Assembly: GCA_029562645.1 (NCBI GenBank)
Contig: JAKQUI010000067.1
Span: 1-37,183, forward strand
Origin: Spirochaetota bacterium
Lineage (GTDB): Bacteria; Spirochaetota; UBA4802; JAKQUI01
Direction: 5' to 3'
DNA length: 37,183 bases
How positions within the stretch are numbered: position 1 is the stretch's first letter; each line of letters begins with the position of its first letter. Shown in pieces: positions 1 to 7,730 of this stretch. The notes beneath the pieces were generated by a model. It was given only the letters and a program-made list of their open reading frames with translations. It was not told the DNA's origin and made no database searches. The translations under genes were made by a program, and so were the position numbers.

Positions 1-1
1 G

Positions 2-538
2 GTGCAGACCGCCATCCACACCGCCCTCGCGGGAAAGCCGAACCTCAAGCCGCAGCGGCTCCTCAGCCACATCAACCAGGTGGTCACCGCCAACATCAAG
101 AAGCTCAACGAGGACAAGTACATGACCATCACGGTCCTGGCTTGCCTTAAAAACGGTAAGTTCTACTTTTCGGGACTGCATCAGGACATCATGGTCTACC
201 GCGCCGCGACCAAGGCCGTGGAGATCGTGGAGACCGACGGCATCTGGCTCGGCCTCGTGGACGACATCAAGGGGATGCTCCACGACAGCGACCTCACGCT
301 CGCGAGCGGGGACGTGATGCTCCTCTACACCGACGGCATCACCGAGGCATGGCGACGCGGCGCGCGAAAGGACGAGCGCGATCCCGAGAGCGACATGTTC
401 GGCGACGAGCGACTGAAGAGCTGCCTGTTGACGTTAGGTGAAAAGGAACCGGAGGAAATCAAGCGGGGCATCCTGGACGAAATGCGGGACTACATGCCCG
501 CCGACGATGTGACGCTGCTTATCGTAAAGAAGGGGTGA
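2..538 (+). CDS. SpoIIE-type PP2C serine phosphatase, C-terminal part (5' end outside window)
   Basis: This is the last 178 residues of a PP2C-like SpoIIE/RsbU phosphatase domain. Family members dephosphorylate a serine on an anti-sigma-factor antagonist and so act in partner-switching signalling. Visible hallmarks are HQDIMVYRA (family: GHPPxxLxR), the metal-binding LLYTDGITEA and the terminal metal-binding DDVTLLIVKKG. The first codon in view is GTG, but the domain normally starts about 60 residues earlier. I therefore read the gene as running in from the left, not starting here. Any sensor or receiver domain upstream cannot be seen. The next gene starts 43 bp later on the same strand but does not look functionally related. 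The family call is firm; the partner is unknown. Confidence 0.9.
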   Translation: MQTAIHTALAGKPNLKPQRLLSHINQVVTANIKKLNEDKYMTITVLACLKNGKFYFSGLHQDIMVYRAATKAVEIVETDGIWLGLVDDIKGMLHDSDLTLASGDVMLLYTDGITEAWRRGARKDERDPESDMFGDERLKSCLLTLGEKEPEEIKRGILDEMRDYMPADDVTLLIVKKG

Positions 539-580
539 GCGACTCACCGCCCTAGACCGCCCCGAACCATGGAGGAAGCC

Positions 581-1258
581 ATGAATCCGACCGCTCGAAA
601 CAAACGCATCGCGACCGGCGTCCTGCTCGTCATCGGGGGGATGATGATGGCGCTCCCCGCGACGCTCCTCTGGTCCGCCCTGGCGGGGCCCGGCGCGCTC
701 GTCAAGGAACGAAGCGGCGATTTCTACCGGGCGCGCGCCGTCCTGGTCGCGGGACCGCTCATCGTCTGCCGCCGCGATGCGGCATCGCACAAAACGAAAC
801 GCGCCGCGCTCGACAGCCGCATGGAACGCACGAACCTCGATGCGATCGGCCTGCACCGCATCGAATACATCGAGTTCATCCAGCCCCCTGTTGAAACAGC
901 GGCCGGACCGGCCCATCAGGCGCCGCCGGACGAGTACACCGGAACCTACTCCATCAACGCCGCCGGGAACAGCGGCATCCTGGCGCTCCGACGCGCGAAT
1001 GGCGCGTTCTATGGCTCGATCCGCTTTCCCAACTGGGGCCGGGGTGCGACCGAACCGCTCAAAGGGGTCCGCATTTCGGGAGGGAAGATTTTCTTCGTTC
1101 GCTCCGTGACCACGCCGGATGAGGTGAAACGGACCGGGGCGAACGGGCCGTTCGTGCAGGAATACAGCGGGGAATACACGCAGGGCGGCCGCAGCATTCG
1201 CGGGTCTTACCGCGTTTCCGGCATCCAGAAACAGTGGGACGCGTCGAAGGTCAGATAG
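581..1258 (+). CDS. Hypothetical protein with N-terminal membrane anchor
   Basis: A 225-residue protein of unknown function. Residues 10-35 (ATGVLLVIGGMMMALPA) form one hydrophobic helix after a basic MNPTARNKR start, so it is probably membrane-anchored or exported. The C-terminal half (about residues 95-225) reads like a small beta-rich domain with repeated strand-and-glycine patterns (EYTGTYSINAAGN, YSGEYTQGGRSIRGSYRV). These resemble self-similar meander strands but match no family I know. I chose the ATG at 581 over the one at 569 because GGAGGAAG at 571-578 is a good ribosome site for it. The 3' end overlaps the convergent minus-strand gene by 8 bp. Confidence 0.7.
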   Translation: MNPTARNKRIATGVLLVIGGMMMALPATLLWSALAGPGALVKERSGDFYRARAVLVAGPLIVCRRDAASHKTKRAALDSRMERTNLDAIGLHRIEYIEFIQPPVETAAGPAHQAPPDEYTGTYSINAAGNSGILALRRANGAFYGSIRFPNWGRGATEPLKGVRISGGKIFFVRSVTTPDEVKRTGANGPFVQEYSGEYTQGGRSIRGSYRVSGIQKQWDASKVR

Positions 1259-1967
1259 CGCCGGCGCCGGCGCGTCCGACCGGGCACACCGACACGCAGA
1301 TCCCGCAGATGCTCTCATTCACGCCGATGCGCGTCCGGGCGAGCTCCCGGCATTTCTCGCGGCATTTCCAGGGATCGTAAAACTCGTCGCGGTCAACCGT
1401 TATGCGCCATAGCTTTCCCGTCGCGGCCTTCGCCGGGCAGCGCTCCACGCAGAGCGCGCACGCGCCGCACCGGCTCACCGTAACGGGCGTTCCCGCGGGC
1501 GCGACCTCCCGGTCCGCGAGCACCGTGGCCAGGCGCAGGCGCGGACCGAACCGCTCCGAGACGAAAAGGTCCGTTTTGCCGATCCAGCCGAGTCCCGCGC
1601 GCGTCGCCGCCATCTTGTGGGAAAAATCGAGCCGCATCGTTTCCATGTAGTCCGCCGCCACCTGCTCGTCGAGCACCGTTGGTTCGACGCTGCGGCAGTC
1701 GAATCCGTCCCTCCGCACTCGATCCGCGACCGCGCGAACGGCATCCGACAGCCTGCGGTTGATGTCGCGATAGTGGTCGTAATACGCCCGCACCGGCCCG
1801 TCCGCGACATCGTCCATGATGGCATCGTCCAGCCGACGGCCGATGACAATGGCGAAGGGATGCCCCGCAAAGCGTTCGTGCAGGAGGCCGCCCAGATCGG
1901 CGAAACCGACGATCCAGTCGCCCTCGCCGCCGGGCAAGAGGGCCGTGATGTCGGCATGCGCGATCAC
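1251..1967 (-). CDS. QueG-like double [4Fe-4S] reductase domain protein
   Basis: A 238-residue protein related to the C-terminal half of epoxyqueuosine reductase (QueG) and similar double-cluster ferredoxin proteins. The core contains SHKMAATRAGLGWIGKTDL, a hallmark of this family, followed by two iron-sulfur motifs: CGACALCVERCPAK, then CREKC plus CGICVSVCPVG. The N-terminal 100 residues match the truncated 'epoxyqueuosine reductase-like' proteins more than true QueG, which is about 300-380 residues, so queuosine synthesis should not be assumed. The start is a GTG overlapping the stop of the upstream C_GCAxxG_C_C gene (GTGA), which implies translational coupling. Longer in-frame extensions run across that upstream gene and were rejected. 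It probably transfers electrons in the cytoplasm for its partner; the substrate is unknown. Confidence 0.8.
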   Translation of the reverse strand: MIAHADITALLPGGEGDWIVGFADLGGLLHERFAGHPFAIVIGRRLDDAIMDDVADGPVRAYYDHYRDINRRLSDAVRAVADRVRRDGFDCRSVEPTVLDEQVAADYMETMRLDFSHKMAATRAGLGWIGKTDLFVSERFGPRLRLATVLADREVAPAGTPVTVSRCGACALCVERCPAKAATGKLWRITVDRDEFYDPWKCREKCRELARTRIGVNESICGICVSVCPVGRAGAGAI

Positions 1968-2407
1968 GGCGCGCCGAGCATGTCCTCGAGGATCGCCGCG
2001 GCGTCGCGGACATAGCGGGGACACAGCGTGCGAAAGAGGTTCCGCTCGCGCGCCTTGCAGAGCGCAGCCGGATCGGCCACGTCCATCCCCAGAAGGTCCT
2101 GGCAGAGGATGGTCCCGTGCGTCCCCTCGAACCGGCGGATGAACTCCCGGACGCGCTCGACCGTCCGGTCGCGCGATTCGGCGATATCGCCGCCCCGCCA
2201 TCCGTACCGCAGTCCCAACACCATGACCGCGCCCGAGACCGCCCCGCAGGTTTCCCCCCGATAGGCGAGGCCCGCACCAAAGCCCGTGGCGATCGCGTAC
2301 GCCGTGTCCGCATCGAGACCGGCCTCCGACGCGAACGCGCCGAGGACCGCCTGGGCGCAATTGAAGCCCGCGCCGAAGGTTTGCACCGCCGTTTCCGATT
2401 TATCCAT
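1964..2407 (-). CDS. C_GCAxxG_C_C family redox protein
   Basis: A 147-residue member of the C_GCAxxG_C_C family (TIGR01909-type), putative redox-active proteins named for their conserved cysteines. Visible motifs are FNCAQAVLGAFA near residue 15, GETCGAVSGAVMVLGL, ILCQDLLG and TLCPRYVRDAAAIL. The cysteines probably bind a metal or cluster or form a redox disulfide; the biochemical role of the family is not settled. I start at the ATG at 2407 because alignment-like similarity begins at MDKSETAVQTF; the upstream in-frame extension looks like non-coding leader. The downstream QueG-like ferredoxin gene overlaps its stop codon, so the two are one transcription and translation unit and probably one redox module. 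Confidence 0.85.
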   Translation of the reverse strand: MDKSETAVQTFGAGFNCAQAVLGAFASEAGLDADTAYAIATGFGAGLAYRGETCGAVSGAVMVLGLRYGWRGGDIAESRDRTVERVREFIRRFEGTHGTILCQDLLGMDVADPAALCKARERNLFRTLCPRYVRDAAAILEDMLGAP

Positions 2408-2621
2408 ACTCGCACCGCCAGGGATGATATGAACGACACCGCGACACGTACCGTCGGTTTCGGCGCACGGCTCCCGCCCGTTCGCCGCATATGAGAGCCG
2501 GGACGCCACTCATACCGCCCCGCACGCGGGAAAAAATCAACAGGTTTTTCACGATAGTTGTGGACCGGAGAACGCGGACGGCCGATTGGTATAGTATAAC
2601 CATCACCGGCTGCGAGGGTCC

Positions 2622-3011
2622 ATGGGCAAACGGATAGCGAGCTTCTCGAAAGGCAAGCGCATCATCAAGAGCGGAAAATACGAACAGCGCATGTACGTGA
2701 TCCTCGAGGGCGAGGTCGAGATTTCCTTCACGGTGAACGACGAAAAGGTATCGGTCGCGCGCCTCGGCAAGGGCGATTTTTTCGGCGAGGTGTCGCTCTT
2801 CCAGGAGATCGAGCGGACCGCGAACGCCTACGCGCTCACCGACGTGCGGGCCACATTCATCGACTCGCCGGAGGAGCTGGTCGCGTTCATCACCAAGAAC
2901 CCCCGCTACGCCGTGAAGATGGTGCGCACGCTCACCGAGCGCATCGCGAACACCGACCGGCTGCTCGTGGGCGAGCTCTGCGGGAACCGCGTGGTCAAGT
3001 ACGTCTGGTAG
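2622..3011 (+). CDS. Cyclic nucleotide-binding domain protein (stand-alone CNB)
   Basis: A 129-residue protein made almost entirely of one cNMP-binding beta-roll of the CAP/PKA type. Typical signs are the N-terminal KGKRIIKSGKYEQRMYVILEGEVEI and the phosphate-binding cassette region GKGDFFGEVSLF followed by ERTANAYAL. This corresponds to FGE-x(n)-R-T/S-A, in which Glu and Arg hold the nucleotide. There is no helix-turn-helix or kinase domain, so it should act as a sensor or adaptor rather than a transcription factor. The ATG at 2622 follows GAGGGTCC, an acceptable ribosome site. The gene is divergent from the redox pair. Ligand (cAMP, cGMP or none) and partner cannot be told from the sequence. 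Confidence 0.9.
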   Translation: MGKRIASFSKGKRIIKSGKYEQRMYVILEGEVEISFTVNDEKVSVARLGKGDFFGEVSLFQEIERTANAYALTDVRATFIDSPEELVAFITKNPRYAVKMVRTLTERIANTDRLLVGELCGNRVVKYVW

Positions 3012-3044
3012 CCGCACACGCCATCGGCGTCATCGAAAAAAAAC

Positions 3045-3073
3045 TTGCCGATCCCCTCATCATTGCGTATACT
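3045..3073 (+). promoter_or_regulatory. Sigma-70-type promoter for the TRL lipoprotein genes
   Basis: TTGCCG (3045-3050) and TATACT (3068-3073) are separated by exactly 17 bp and lie 55 bp upstream of the first TRL gene. The -10 box is close to consensus, and the position fits transcription of both TRL genes. Confidence 0.65.
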
Positions 3074-3127
3074 GTTCGAAATGCGTTTTCCCCGTCACGC
3101 CATCATAAAAAAGGAGACACGAGAACC

Positions 3128-3445
3128 ATGAGAATGAAACCGATCGCCGTTATGTGCGCCGCCGTCCTCGTCATCGGCGTCCTTGGCTGCTCGTCCACGC
3201 CGACCCCCAAGGGCTGCATCTATACGAAGGTGCAGGGACCCTTCACCGTGACCGCGAACCTGAACAGCCCGAAGGTGGGACGCGCCACGGCCTCGTCGGT
3301 CCTGGGCATCGTCGCGTGGGGCGACAGCAGCATCAAGAAGGCCTGCGAGAGCGCCGGGATCACCAAGATCCATCATGTCGACTACGAGGACTTCAACATA
3401 CTGCTCGTGTACATGACCTACACGACGGTCGTCTACGGTGAATAG
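3128..3445 (+). CDS. TRL-family small lipoprotein
   Basis: A 105-residue lipoprotein of the TRL-like family (PF13146-type), found widely in spirochaetes and some proteobacteria, with no defined function. The signal peptide MRMKPIAVMCAAVLVIGVLGC ends in a good lipobox (VLGC). The mature part carries the family block GRATASSVLGIVAWGDSSIK followed by KIHHVDYED. AAAGGAGA at 3109-3116 gives a clear ribosome site. The next gene is a larger paralogue starting next to or within its stop codon, so the pair is co-transcribed. It probably faces the periplasm on the outer or inner membrane. Confidence 0.9.
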   Translation: MRMKPIAVMCAAVLVIGVLGCSSTPTPKGCIYTKVQGPFTVTANLNSPKVGRATASSVLGIVAWGDSSIKKACESAGITKIHHVDYEDFNILLVYMTYTTVVYGE

Positions 3446-3446
3446 C

Positions 3447-4154
3447 ATGCGTGCGCTCGCCGTCGTGATCGCCGCCCTCGCAACCTGCGCGGGATGCGTT
3501 TCGTCAATCACCCGCTACACCATTCCCCGGACGCCGCCGCCCGAGGGCTTTTACGTGACCGTGAACAAGGGATCGATCGCGGCCACCGACCATGTCCTTT
3601 CGGCCACATCGGCGTCGATCAAACGCGGAACCGACACCGGCGCCGTCACGGGTGATGATGCCGTACCCCGTCGCGAATCCGCTCCCGCCGATAAAAAGGA
3701 CGAAGGCCCGTCGAAAAAATCCGACGGCGTTCCCCCGGCCCCCGACGGGGACACGAAAGGCGCGAATGACGCCGCGCGGGACGCCGCAGCGCCGTCCGAT
3801 AAAGCCGCACGCGACGCTCCCGCCGACGGCAAAAAGCCCGCCGACACAACGGACGATACGGCGAAATCCGCCGTCAAAGAAAGCGAGAAAGAAACCAAGC
3901 CGGTCGACGCGAAGGACGCGGCCGCGGACGAGAAGGCCCGCCAGGCGACCACCGATTCGGTGCGCACCGGCCGCTCGTCATCGCAGGGCGTCCTGGGCCT
4001 GGTGGCCTGGGGCGACAGCAGCATCCGCAAGGCCGCCGACGAGGCGAAGATCACGCGCGTCCACTCGGTCGACTACGAGCGCGTGATGCTGCGCCTTCCG
4101 TATTTCAACTGGCTCATCTACGAGAGCCTCACGGTGATCGTGACCGGCGACTAG
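3447..4154 (+). CDS. TRL-family lipoprotein with a long charged insert
   Basis: A 235-residue paralogue of the preceding TRL protein. The amino part (EGFYVTVNKGSIAATD) and the carboxy part (QGVLGLVAWGDSSIRKAADE, then RVHSVDYE) together make one TRL domain. Between them lie about 110 residues of low complexity rich in Ala, Asp, Lys and Pro (repeated KKS, DAKDAAADE and APAD-like runs). The signal peptide MRALAVVIAALATCAGC has two cysteines; the lipobox is imperfect and either could be modified. A GTG at 3438 would also work and overlap the previous stop; I prefer the ATG at 3447, preceded by GGTG at a suitable distance. The insert would make a flexible, highly charged periplasmic loop. Confidence 0.82.
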   Translation: MRALAVVIAALATCAGCVSSITRYTIPRTPPPEGFYVTVNKGSIAATDHVLSATSASIKRGTDTGAVTGDDAVPRRESAPADKKDEGPSKKSDGVPPAPDGDTKGANDAARDAAAPSDKAARDAPADGKKPADTTDDTAKSAVKESEKETKPVDAKDAAADEKARQATTDSVRTGRSSSQGVLGLVAWGDSSIRKAADEAKITRVHSVDYERVMLRLPYFNWLIYESLTVIVTGD

Positions 4155-5263
4155 CGCAGCACGGTCCGGCGCAGGTGGCGCGCGATGTCCTCCTCCAGAT
4201 CATCGGAGGAGGCGTAGCGCGCCCCGGCGAAATCCTCCCACATGTCCGCGCCCTCCATGCACAGGTAGACGAAAGCGTCCGGGGCGAGCTCGTTGATGCA
4301 CTCGCGCATCGCGCGGTACATCGCCAGCCGCCGCGGGCGCAGATAGCGATACTTCCCGTCGATGCCGGGAAACATCTCCGCGCGCGTGAGCGCCTCGTCG
4401 GGGAAGCGCGCTCGGATGATCTCGCGAAAGCCCGACGCGTACCGAAAGCCCCCCAGCGACACCCACGCCACGCGCGCCGGGTCCACCGCCGCGAGGGCCC
4501 GCGCGGCCACCGCGCGGTACTCCGCCTCCCAGCCCTCGCCTGCGATCATCGGATCGAAGTGAAACGCGATCCGGTAGCCGGCCGCGCAGGCCGCGCGCGC
4601 GGCCCCGATGCGCCGGTCCAGCGCGGCGGTTCCGTTTTCGTATAACGCGATGTTCCGCTCGGTGTTGAGCGTCCAGGCGAGCACCGCATTGCCCTTCTCC
4701 GGGAGCGCGAGCAGGTGCCCCACGTTGTCCGACTTCGTCTTGAGCTCCAGGAACACGTTGGGGAAGCGGCTCATGCGCGCGATAAGCGACGCCGCGATCC
4801 CGGTCACCTCGTCCATCATCAGCGAATCGGTGAACTCGCCGGTCCCGATGCGCAGCACCGCCCCCGCTGGCCGCGCGGCCACGTGCGCCTCGATCTCGTC
4901 GGCGACATCGAGTATGTTCGTGAACTGCACCACCCCGAAGGAGTTCAGGTAGGTGTTCAGGTAGCAATAGGCGCAGTCGTACAAGCAGTTAAAGCAGGTG
5001 TTGATGAGATGATAGTTGCAGCAGATCACCCGCGGCGAGCCGGGACACTTCTGGAAGAAGCGCCCCATGAAACGCTGGAGGACGAGCGCCTCCTTCGAGT
5101 CGAGCCCTTCCGCCCGCAGCCCGTCGAGGGCGCGCGTAACCGATTCGCGGTCCGTACAGGCGAGATGCCGCTTTCCCGGGAGCGCGAGAAAACGCGCGAC
5201 GAGCGGCGCGCGCTCCTCGGCGGGATCGTACACGATGGCCCGAATGTCGTCGATGGTTTTCAT
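4151..5263 (-). CDS. Spore photoproduct lyase-like radical SAM protein
   Basis: A 370-residue radical SAM enzyme of the spore photoproduct lyase (SPL) family. The iron-sulfur motif CX3CX2C is CLYDCAYC (Cys93, Cys97, Cys100), preceded by the family block CCNYHLINTCFN. Later family features include LRIGTGEFTDSL, LELKTKSDNV, AWTLNTERNI and FHFDPMI. True SPL repairs UV thymine dimers in spores, and nothing else here suggests sporulation, so the substrate may be different. The start ATG at 5263 has GGTGAGG upstream. Longer in-frame extension would run through the divergent HIT gene and was rejected. It is convergent with the TRL gene, overlapping its stop by 4 bp. Confidence 0.85.
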   Translation of the reverse strand: MKTIDDIRAIVYDPAEERAPLVARFLALPGKRHLACTDRESVTRALDGLRAEGLDSKEALVLQRFMGRFFQKCPGSPRVICCNYHLINTCFNCLYDCAYCYLNTYLNSFGVVQFTNILDVADEIEAHVAARPAGAVLRIGTGEFTDSLMMDEVTGIAASLIARMSRFPNVFLELKTKSDNVGHLLALPEKGNAVLAWTLNTERNIALYENGTAALDRRIGAARAACAAGYRIAFHFDPMIAGEGWEAEYRAVAARALAAVDPARVAWVSLGGFRYASGFREIIRARFPDEALTRAEMFPGIDGKYRYLRPRRLAMYRAMRECINELAPDAFVYLCMEGADMWEDFAGARYASSDDLEEDIARHLRRTVLR

Positions 5264-5425
5264 GCGTGATGCCTCACCGTCCCGCTTCCCGCCCCATGCG
5301 CGCGGGCGCCCCGCTCCGATTCCCGCAATAATGTTCTTGACGAATAGTATCGCGTACGGTACCTGCAAACACGATCCGCCGGCGCCGGCGGAACAATCAA
5401 CAATAAATCGGTTTTGGAGCGCGCC

Positions 5426-5773
5426 ATGGGATGCCTGTTCTGCAACATCATCGCGGGGGAGATCCCCTCGACGAAGATCTTCGAGAACGAGCGCGTGTTC
5501 GCGTTCGCGGACATCAGCCCGCAGGCGCCGGTGCACGCGTTGGTGGTGCACAAGACGCACACCACAAACCTCGACGAGCTCACCGCCGAGAACAGCGGCA
5601 TCATGGCCGACCTGTTCCTGGGCGTCAAGGAGGTCGCGCGCATCACCGGCGTCGACGCGAAGGGGTACCGCGTGATCATCAACAACGGCGCCGCCGGCGG
5701 CCAGGTCATCTGGCACCTGCACGTCCACGTGCTGGGCGGCAGGGACGACATGGGCCCCATGGTCGTGAAATAA
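5426..5773 (+). CDS. HIT family protein (HinT-like nucleotide hydrolase)
   Basis: A 115-residue histidine triad protein. The signature HLHVHVLGG (His97, His99, His101) is present near the C-terminus. The amino end has the HinT-type CLFCNIIAGEIPSTKIFENE with CxxC-like zinc residues. HinT enzymes hydrolyse adenosine phosphoramidates and bind nucleotides in the cytoplasm. The length is normal for the family. I chose the ATG at 5426, preceded by GGAGC at 5416-5420, over an upstream TTG. lgt follows after 27 bp, so the two may be co-transcribed. Confidence 0.93.
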   Translation: MGCLFCNIIAGEIPSTKIFENERVFAFADISPQAPVHALVVHKTHTTNLDELTAENSGIMADLFLGVKEVARITGVDAKGYRVIINNGAAGGQVIWHLHVHVLGGRDDMGPMVVK

Positions 5774-5800
5774 CCACAGACAGCGCACAGCGAGGCAATC

Positions 5801-6568
5801 ATGTTTCCCATCTTATTCCAGTATAAATTCCTTCAGATCGGCGGCTACGGCGTCATGCTGGGCATGGGCTTTTATCTCGCCTTTCTGCTGCTCGAGCGCG
5901 AGCTCAAGCTGCGGGACATCAATCCGGAGCTCGCCTATCGGATCCTGCTGGGCGCGATCCCCGGCGGCATCGTCGGCTCGAAGATGTTCCACATCTTCGA
6001 ACACTGGTCCGACTTCACGTCCAGCTGGCAGAGCGCGAAGTCGATGATCTTCTCCGGCGAGGGGCTCTCGGCCTACGGGGGCTTCGTGCTGGCGGCCATC
6101 ATCTGCTTCATCATCATCCGAAAGAGCGGCGAGGACTTCCTCACCGTCGGCGACGCCGTAGCGCCGTCGATGGCGCTGGGCTACTGCTTCGGGCGCTTCG
6201 GCTGCCATGTCGCGGGCGACGGCTGCTACGGCGTCGTCTCGACGCTCGGCATCGCGACGCCCTACCCGAACGGCATTGTGCCCACCACCACGCCGGTGCT
6301 GCCCACGCCGTTCTTCGAGGTGTACTTCTCGTTTATCGTCTTCGCGCTCCTCATGCAGCTGCGCAAGCTCGACTGGCCCGTCGGGCGCATCTTCTTCCTG
6401 TACATGATCCTGAACGGGCTGCCGCGCTTCCTGGTCGAGTTCGTGCGGCTCAATCCGCGCGGGCCGCTGGGACTGTCGCAGGCGCAGGTGATCGGCATCC
6501 TCCTCATCATCGGCGGCATCGCCGGATGGATATGGACGGGCCGGCGAAAGGCGGCCGCGGAAGCGTAA
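5801..6568 (+). CDS. lgt: Prolipoprotein diacylglyceryl transferase
   Basis: A 255-residue polytopic inner-membrane enzyme that transfers diacylglycerol from phosphatidylglycerol to the lipobox cysteine of prolipoproteins. Landmarks are the early FYLAFLLLERELK helix, LSAYGGFVLAA (equivalent to the HGGL region) and GYCFGRFGCHVAGDGCYG around Arg132, the Lgt signature in the GRxGCxxxGDGxxG form seen outside proteobacteria. RFLVEFVRLNPRG near residue 210 is the second arginine region. About seven hydrophobic segments are visible. It fits the abundance of lipoproteins in this window, which depend on it. Confidence 0.92.
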   Translation: MFPILFQYKFLQIGGYGVMLGMGFYLAFLLLERELKLRDINPELAYRILLGAIPGGIVGSKMFHIFEHWSDFTSSWQSAKSMIFSGEGLSAYGGFVLAAIICFIIIRKSGEDFLTVGDAVAPSMALGYCFGRFGCHVAGDGCYGVVSTLGIATPYPNGIVPTTTPVLPTPFFEVYFSFIVFALLMQLRKLDWPVGRIFFLYMILNGLPRFLVEFVRLNPRGPLGLSQAQVIGILLIIGGIAGWIWTGRRKAAAEA

Positions 6569-6597
6569 TACCGCGCGGCCGCTTCTAGGCATCGGAC

Positions 6598-7362
6598 ATG
6601 ACGAAGAGCGCGCGATACGTGCTCATGGTGCGTGCGATAACGATCGCAGCGTTCTGTATGGCAATCCTCCCGACCGAAGCGCGCCCAGCGGAGCGCGGTG
6701 ATCGGCACGCGCAGGCGCCCGCCCTCTCCCCGGTGAAACCCGCCGCAATCTATCACGGATCACGGCGAACGCCGCTGGTCGCGCTTACCTTCGACGCCTG
6801 CGAGCGAATCAACGAAAAGACCGGCTACGACCGGCGCATCATCGACATACTCACGCGGACCCGCACGCCGGCCACGTTCTTCCTGGGCGGACGATGGATG
6901 CTCTCGCATCCGGAGGAGACGCGGGAGCTCGCGCGCGTTCCCTTTTTCGAACTTGCGAACCACTCGTATTCCCACCCGGACATGCGCGCCCTCGGCGACG
7001 CCGCGCTGCGATACGAGATCCAGGAAACGCAGAACATCATGCACCGCATCGCCGGCAGGCAGGGAACGCTGTTTCGCGCGCCGTTCGGCTGGTACAACAA
7101 ACGGCTCGTCGCGGCGGCGGGCGCGCTGGGGCTGCGGCTCATTCAATGGGACGTGGTCTCGGGCGATCCCGACCCGCGCGTCTCGGCCGCGATGATCCGT
7201 CGCTTCGTGCTCGGCGGCGCGCGCTTCGGGTCCATCGCCATCATGCACGTGAACGGGCGCGGGCATCACACGCACGCAGCGCTCCCCGGGATCATCGACG
7301 AGCTTCGGCGACGGGGGTTCCGCTTCGTGACGGTCTCGGAGCTGCTGTCGGTTGCGCCGTGA
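6598..7362 (+). CDS. Exported polysaccharide deacetylase (NodB-type)
   Basis: A 254-residue carbohydrate esterase family 4 protein with an N-terminal signal or anchor (residues 5-30). NodB motifs are: VALTFDAC (Asp66 the likely base; the usual second Asp is Ala, as in the TFDAC subfamily with a downstream GYD, here Asp78), HSYSH (metal His122 and His126), FRAPFGWYN, the WDVVSGDP block and IAIMHVNGRGHHT. It probably removes N-acetyl groups from a cell-wall or envelope glycan in the periplasm. It sits 29 bp downstream of lgt on the same strand. The substrate cannot be deduced. Confidence 0.88.
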   Translation: MTKSARYVLMVRAITIAAFCMAILPTEARPAERGDRHAQAPALSPVKPAAIYHGSRRTPLVALTFDACERINEKTGYDRRIIDILTRTRTPATFFLGGRWMLSHPEETRELARVPFFELANHSYSHPDMRALGDAALRYEIQETQNIMHRIAGRQGTLFRAPFGWYNKRLVAAAGALGLRLIQWDVVSGDPDPRVSAAMIRRFVLGGARFGSIAIMHVNGRGHHTHAALPGIIDELRRRGFRFVTVSELLSVAP

Positions 7363-7466
7363 CGGCAGGGAATGGTTAAAAAAGATCCATTTACATCCTC
7401 TGCATCCTGCAAAAAACTCATATTCGCACAAGCGGATGCATAAGGGACGAGAAGGACAAAAAAACC

Positions 7467-7495
7467 TTGAATAAAATTATTGAAATTGCTATCGT
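7467..7495 (+). promoter_or_regulatory. Possible promoter of the toxin-antitoxin pair
   Basis: TTGAAT (7467-7472) and TATCGT (7490-7495) are 17 bp apart, 55 bp before the antitoxin start, in locally AT-rich DNA. Both boxes are imperfect, so this is a prediction only. Confidence 0.4.
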
Positions 7496-7550
7496 GAAAA
7501 AATCGACGCCGACAGTCGCTCAGAATACTATCCTCTGAGGTGTAAAACCC

Positions 7551-7730
7551 ATGCAAACAATTAAACAGGAAGCCTTAGCCGCCATCTCGAAGCTCCCCGA
7601 CAATGCAACCATCGAAGACATGATGTATCGCCTCTACGTCATCGATAAAATCCATGCGGGCCTTGATGACATACGAAACGGCAGGGTCATTACCGCAGAA
7701 GAATTAAAACGTGAAATCCAAACATGGTAG
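7551..7730 (+). CDS. Small antitoxin of ParE-type toxin-antitoxin pair
   Basis: A 59-residue reading frame starting MQTIKQEALAAISKLPDN and ending REIQTW. It has a good ribosome site (GAGGTG at 7536-7541). The C-terminal half (IHAGLDDIRNGRVITAEELK) is typical of short antitoxins that wrap a RelE/ParE toxin, where 'GR..T.EEL' is a recurrent tail. The stop overlaps the toxin start by 7 bp, the classic antitoxin-first arrangement. The antitoxin should neutralise the toxin and repress its own promoter, although no DNA-binding fold is obvious in so short a protein. Confidence 0.75.
   Translation: MQTIKQEALAAISKLPDNATIEDMMYRLYVIDKIHAGLDDIRNGRVITAEELKREIQTW

Noticed and set aside
1968-2360. Upstream extension of the QueG-like frame by about 130 codons
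   Set aside because: It runs antisense-frame through the well-supported C_GCAxxG_C_C gene and its sequence is Arg/Gly-rich shadow coding; the GTG at 1967 coupled to the upstream stop is a better start.
2558-2595. Promoter before the cyclic-nucleotide-binding gene (TTGTGG and TATAGT)
   Set aside because: The spacing is about 26 bp, too long for a sigma-70 promoter.
5264-5788. Extension of the radical SAM frame across the HIT gene
   Set aside because: The overlap is a shadow of the HIT gene; the ATG at 5263 has a ribosome site and the protein then has the family's usual length.
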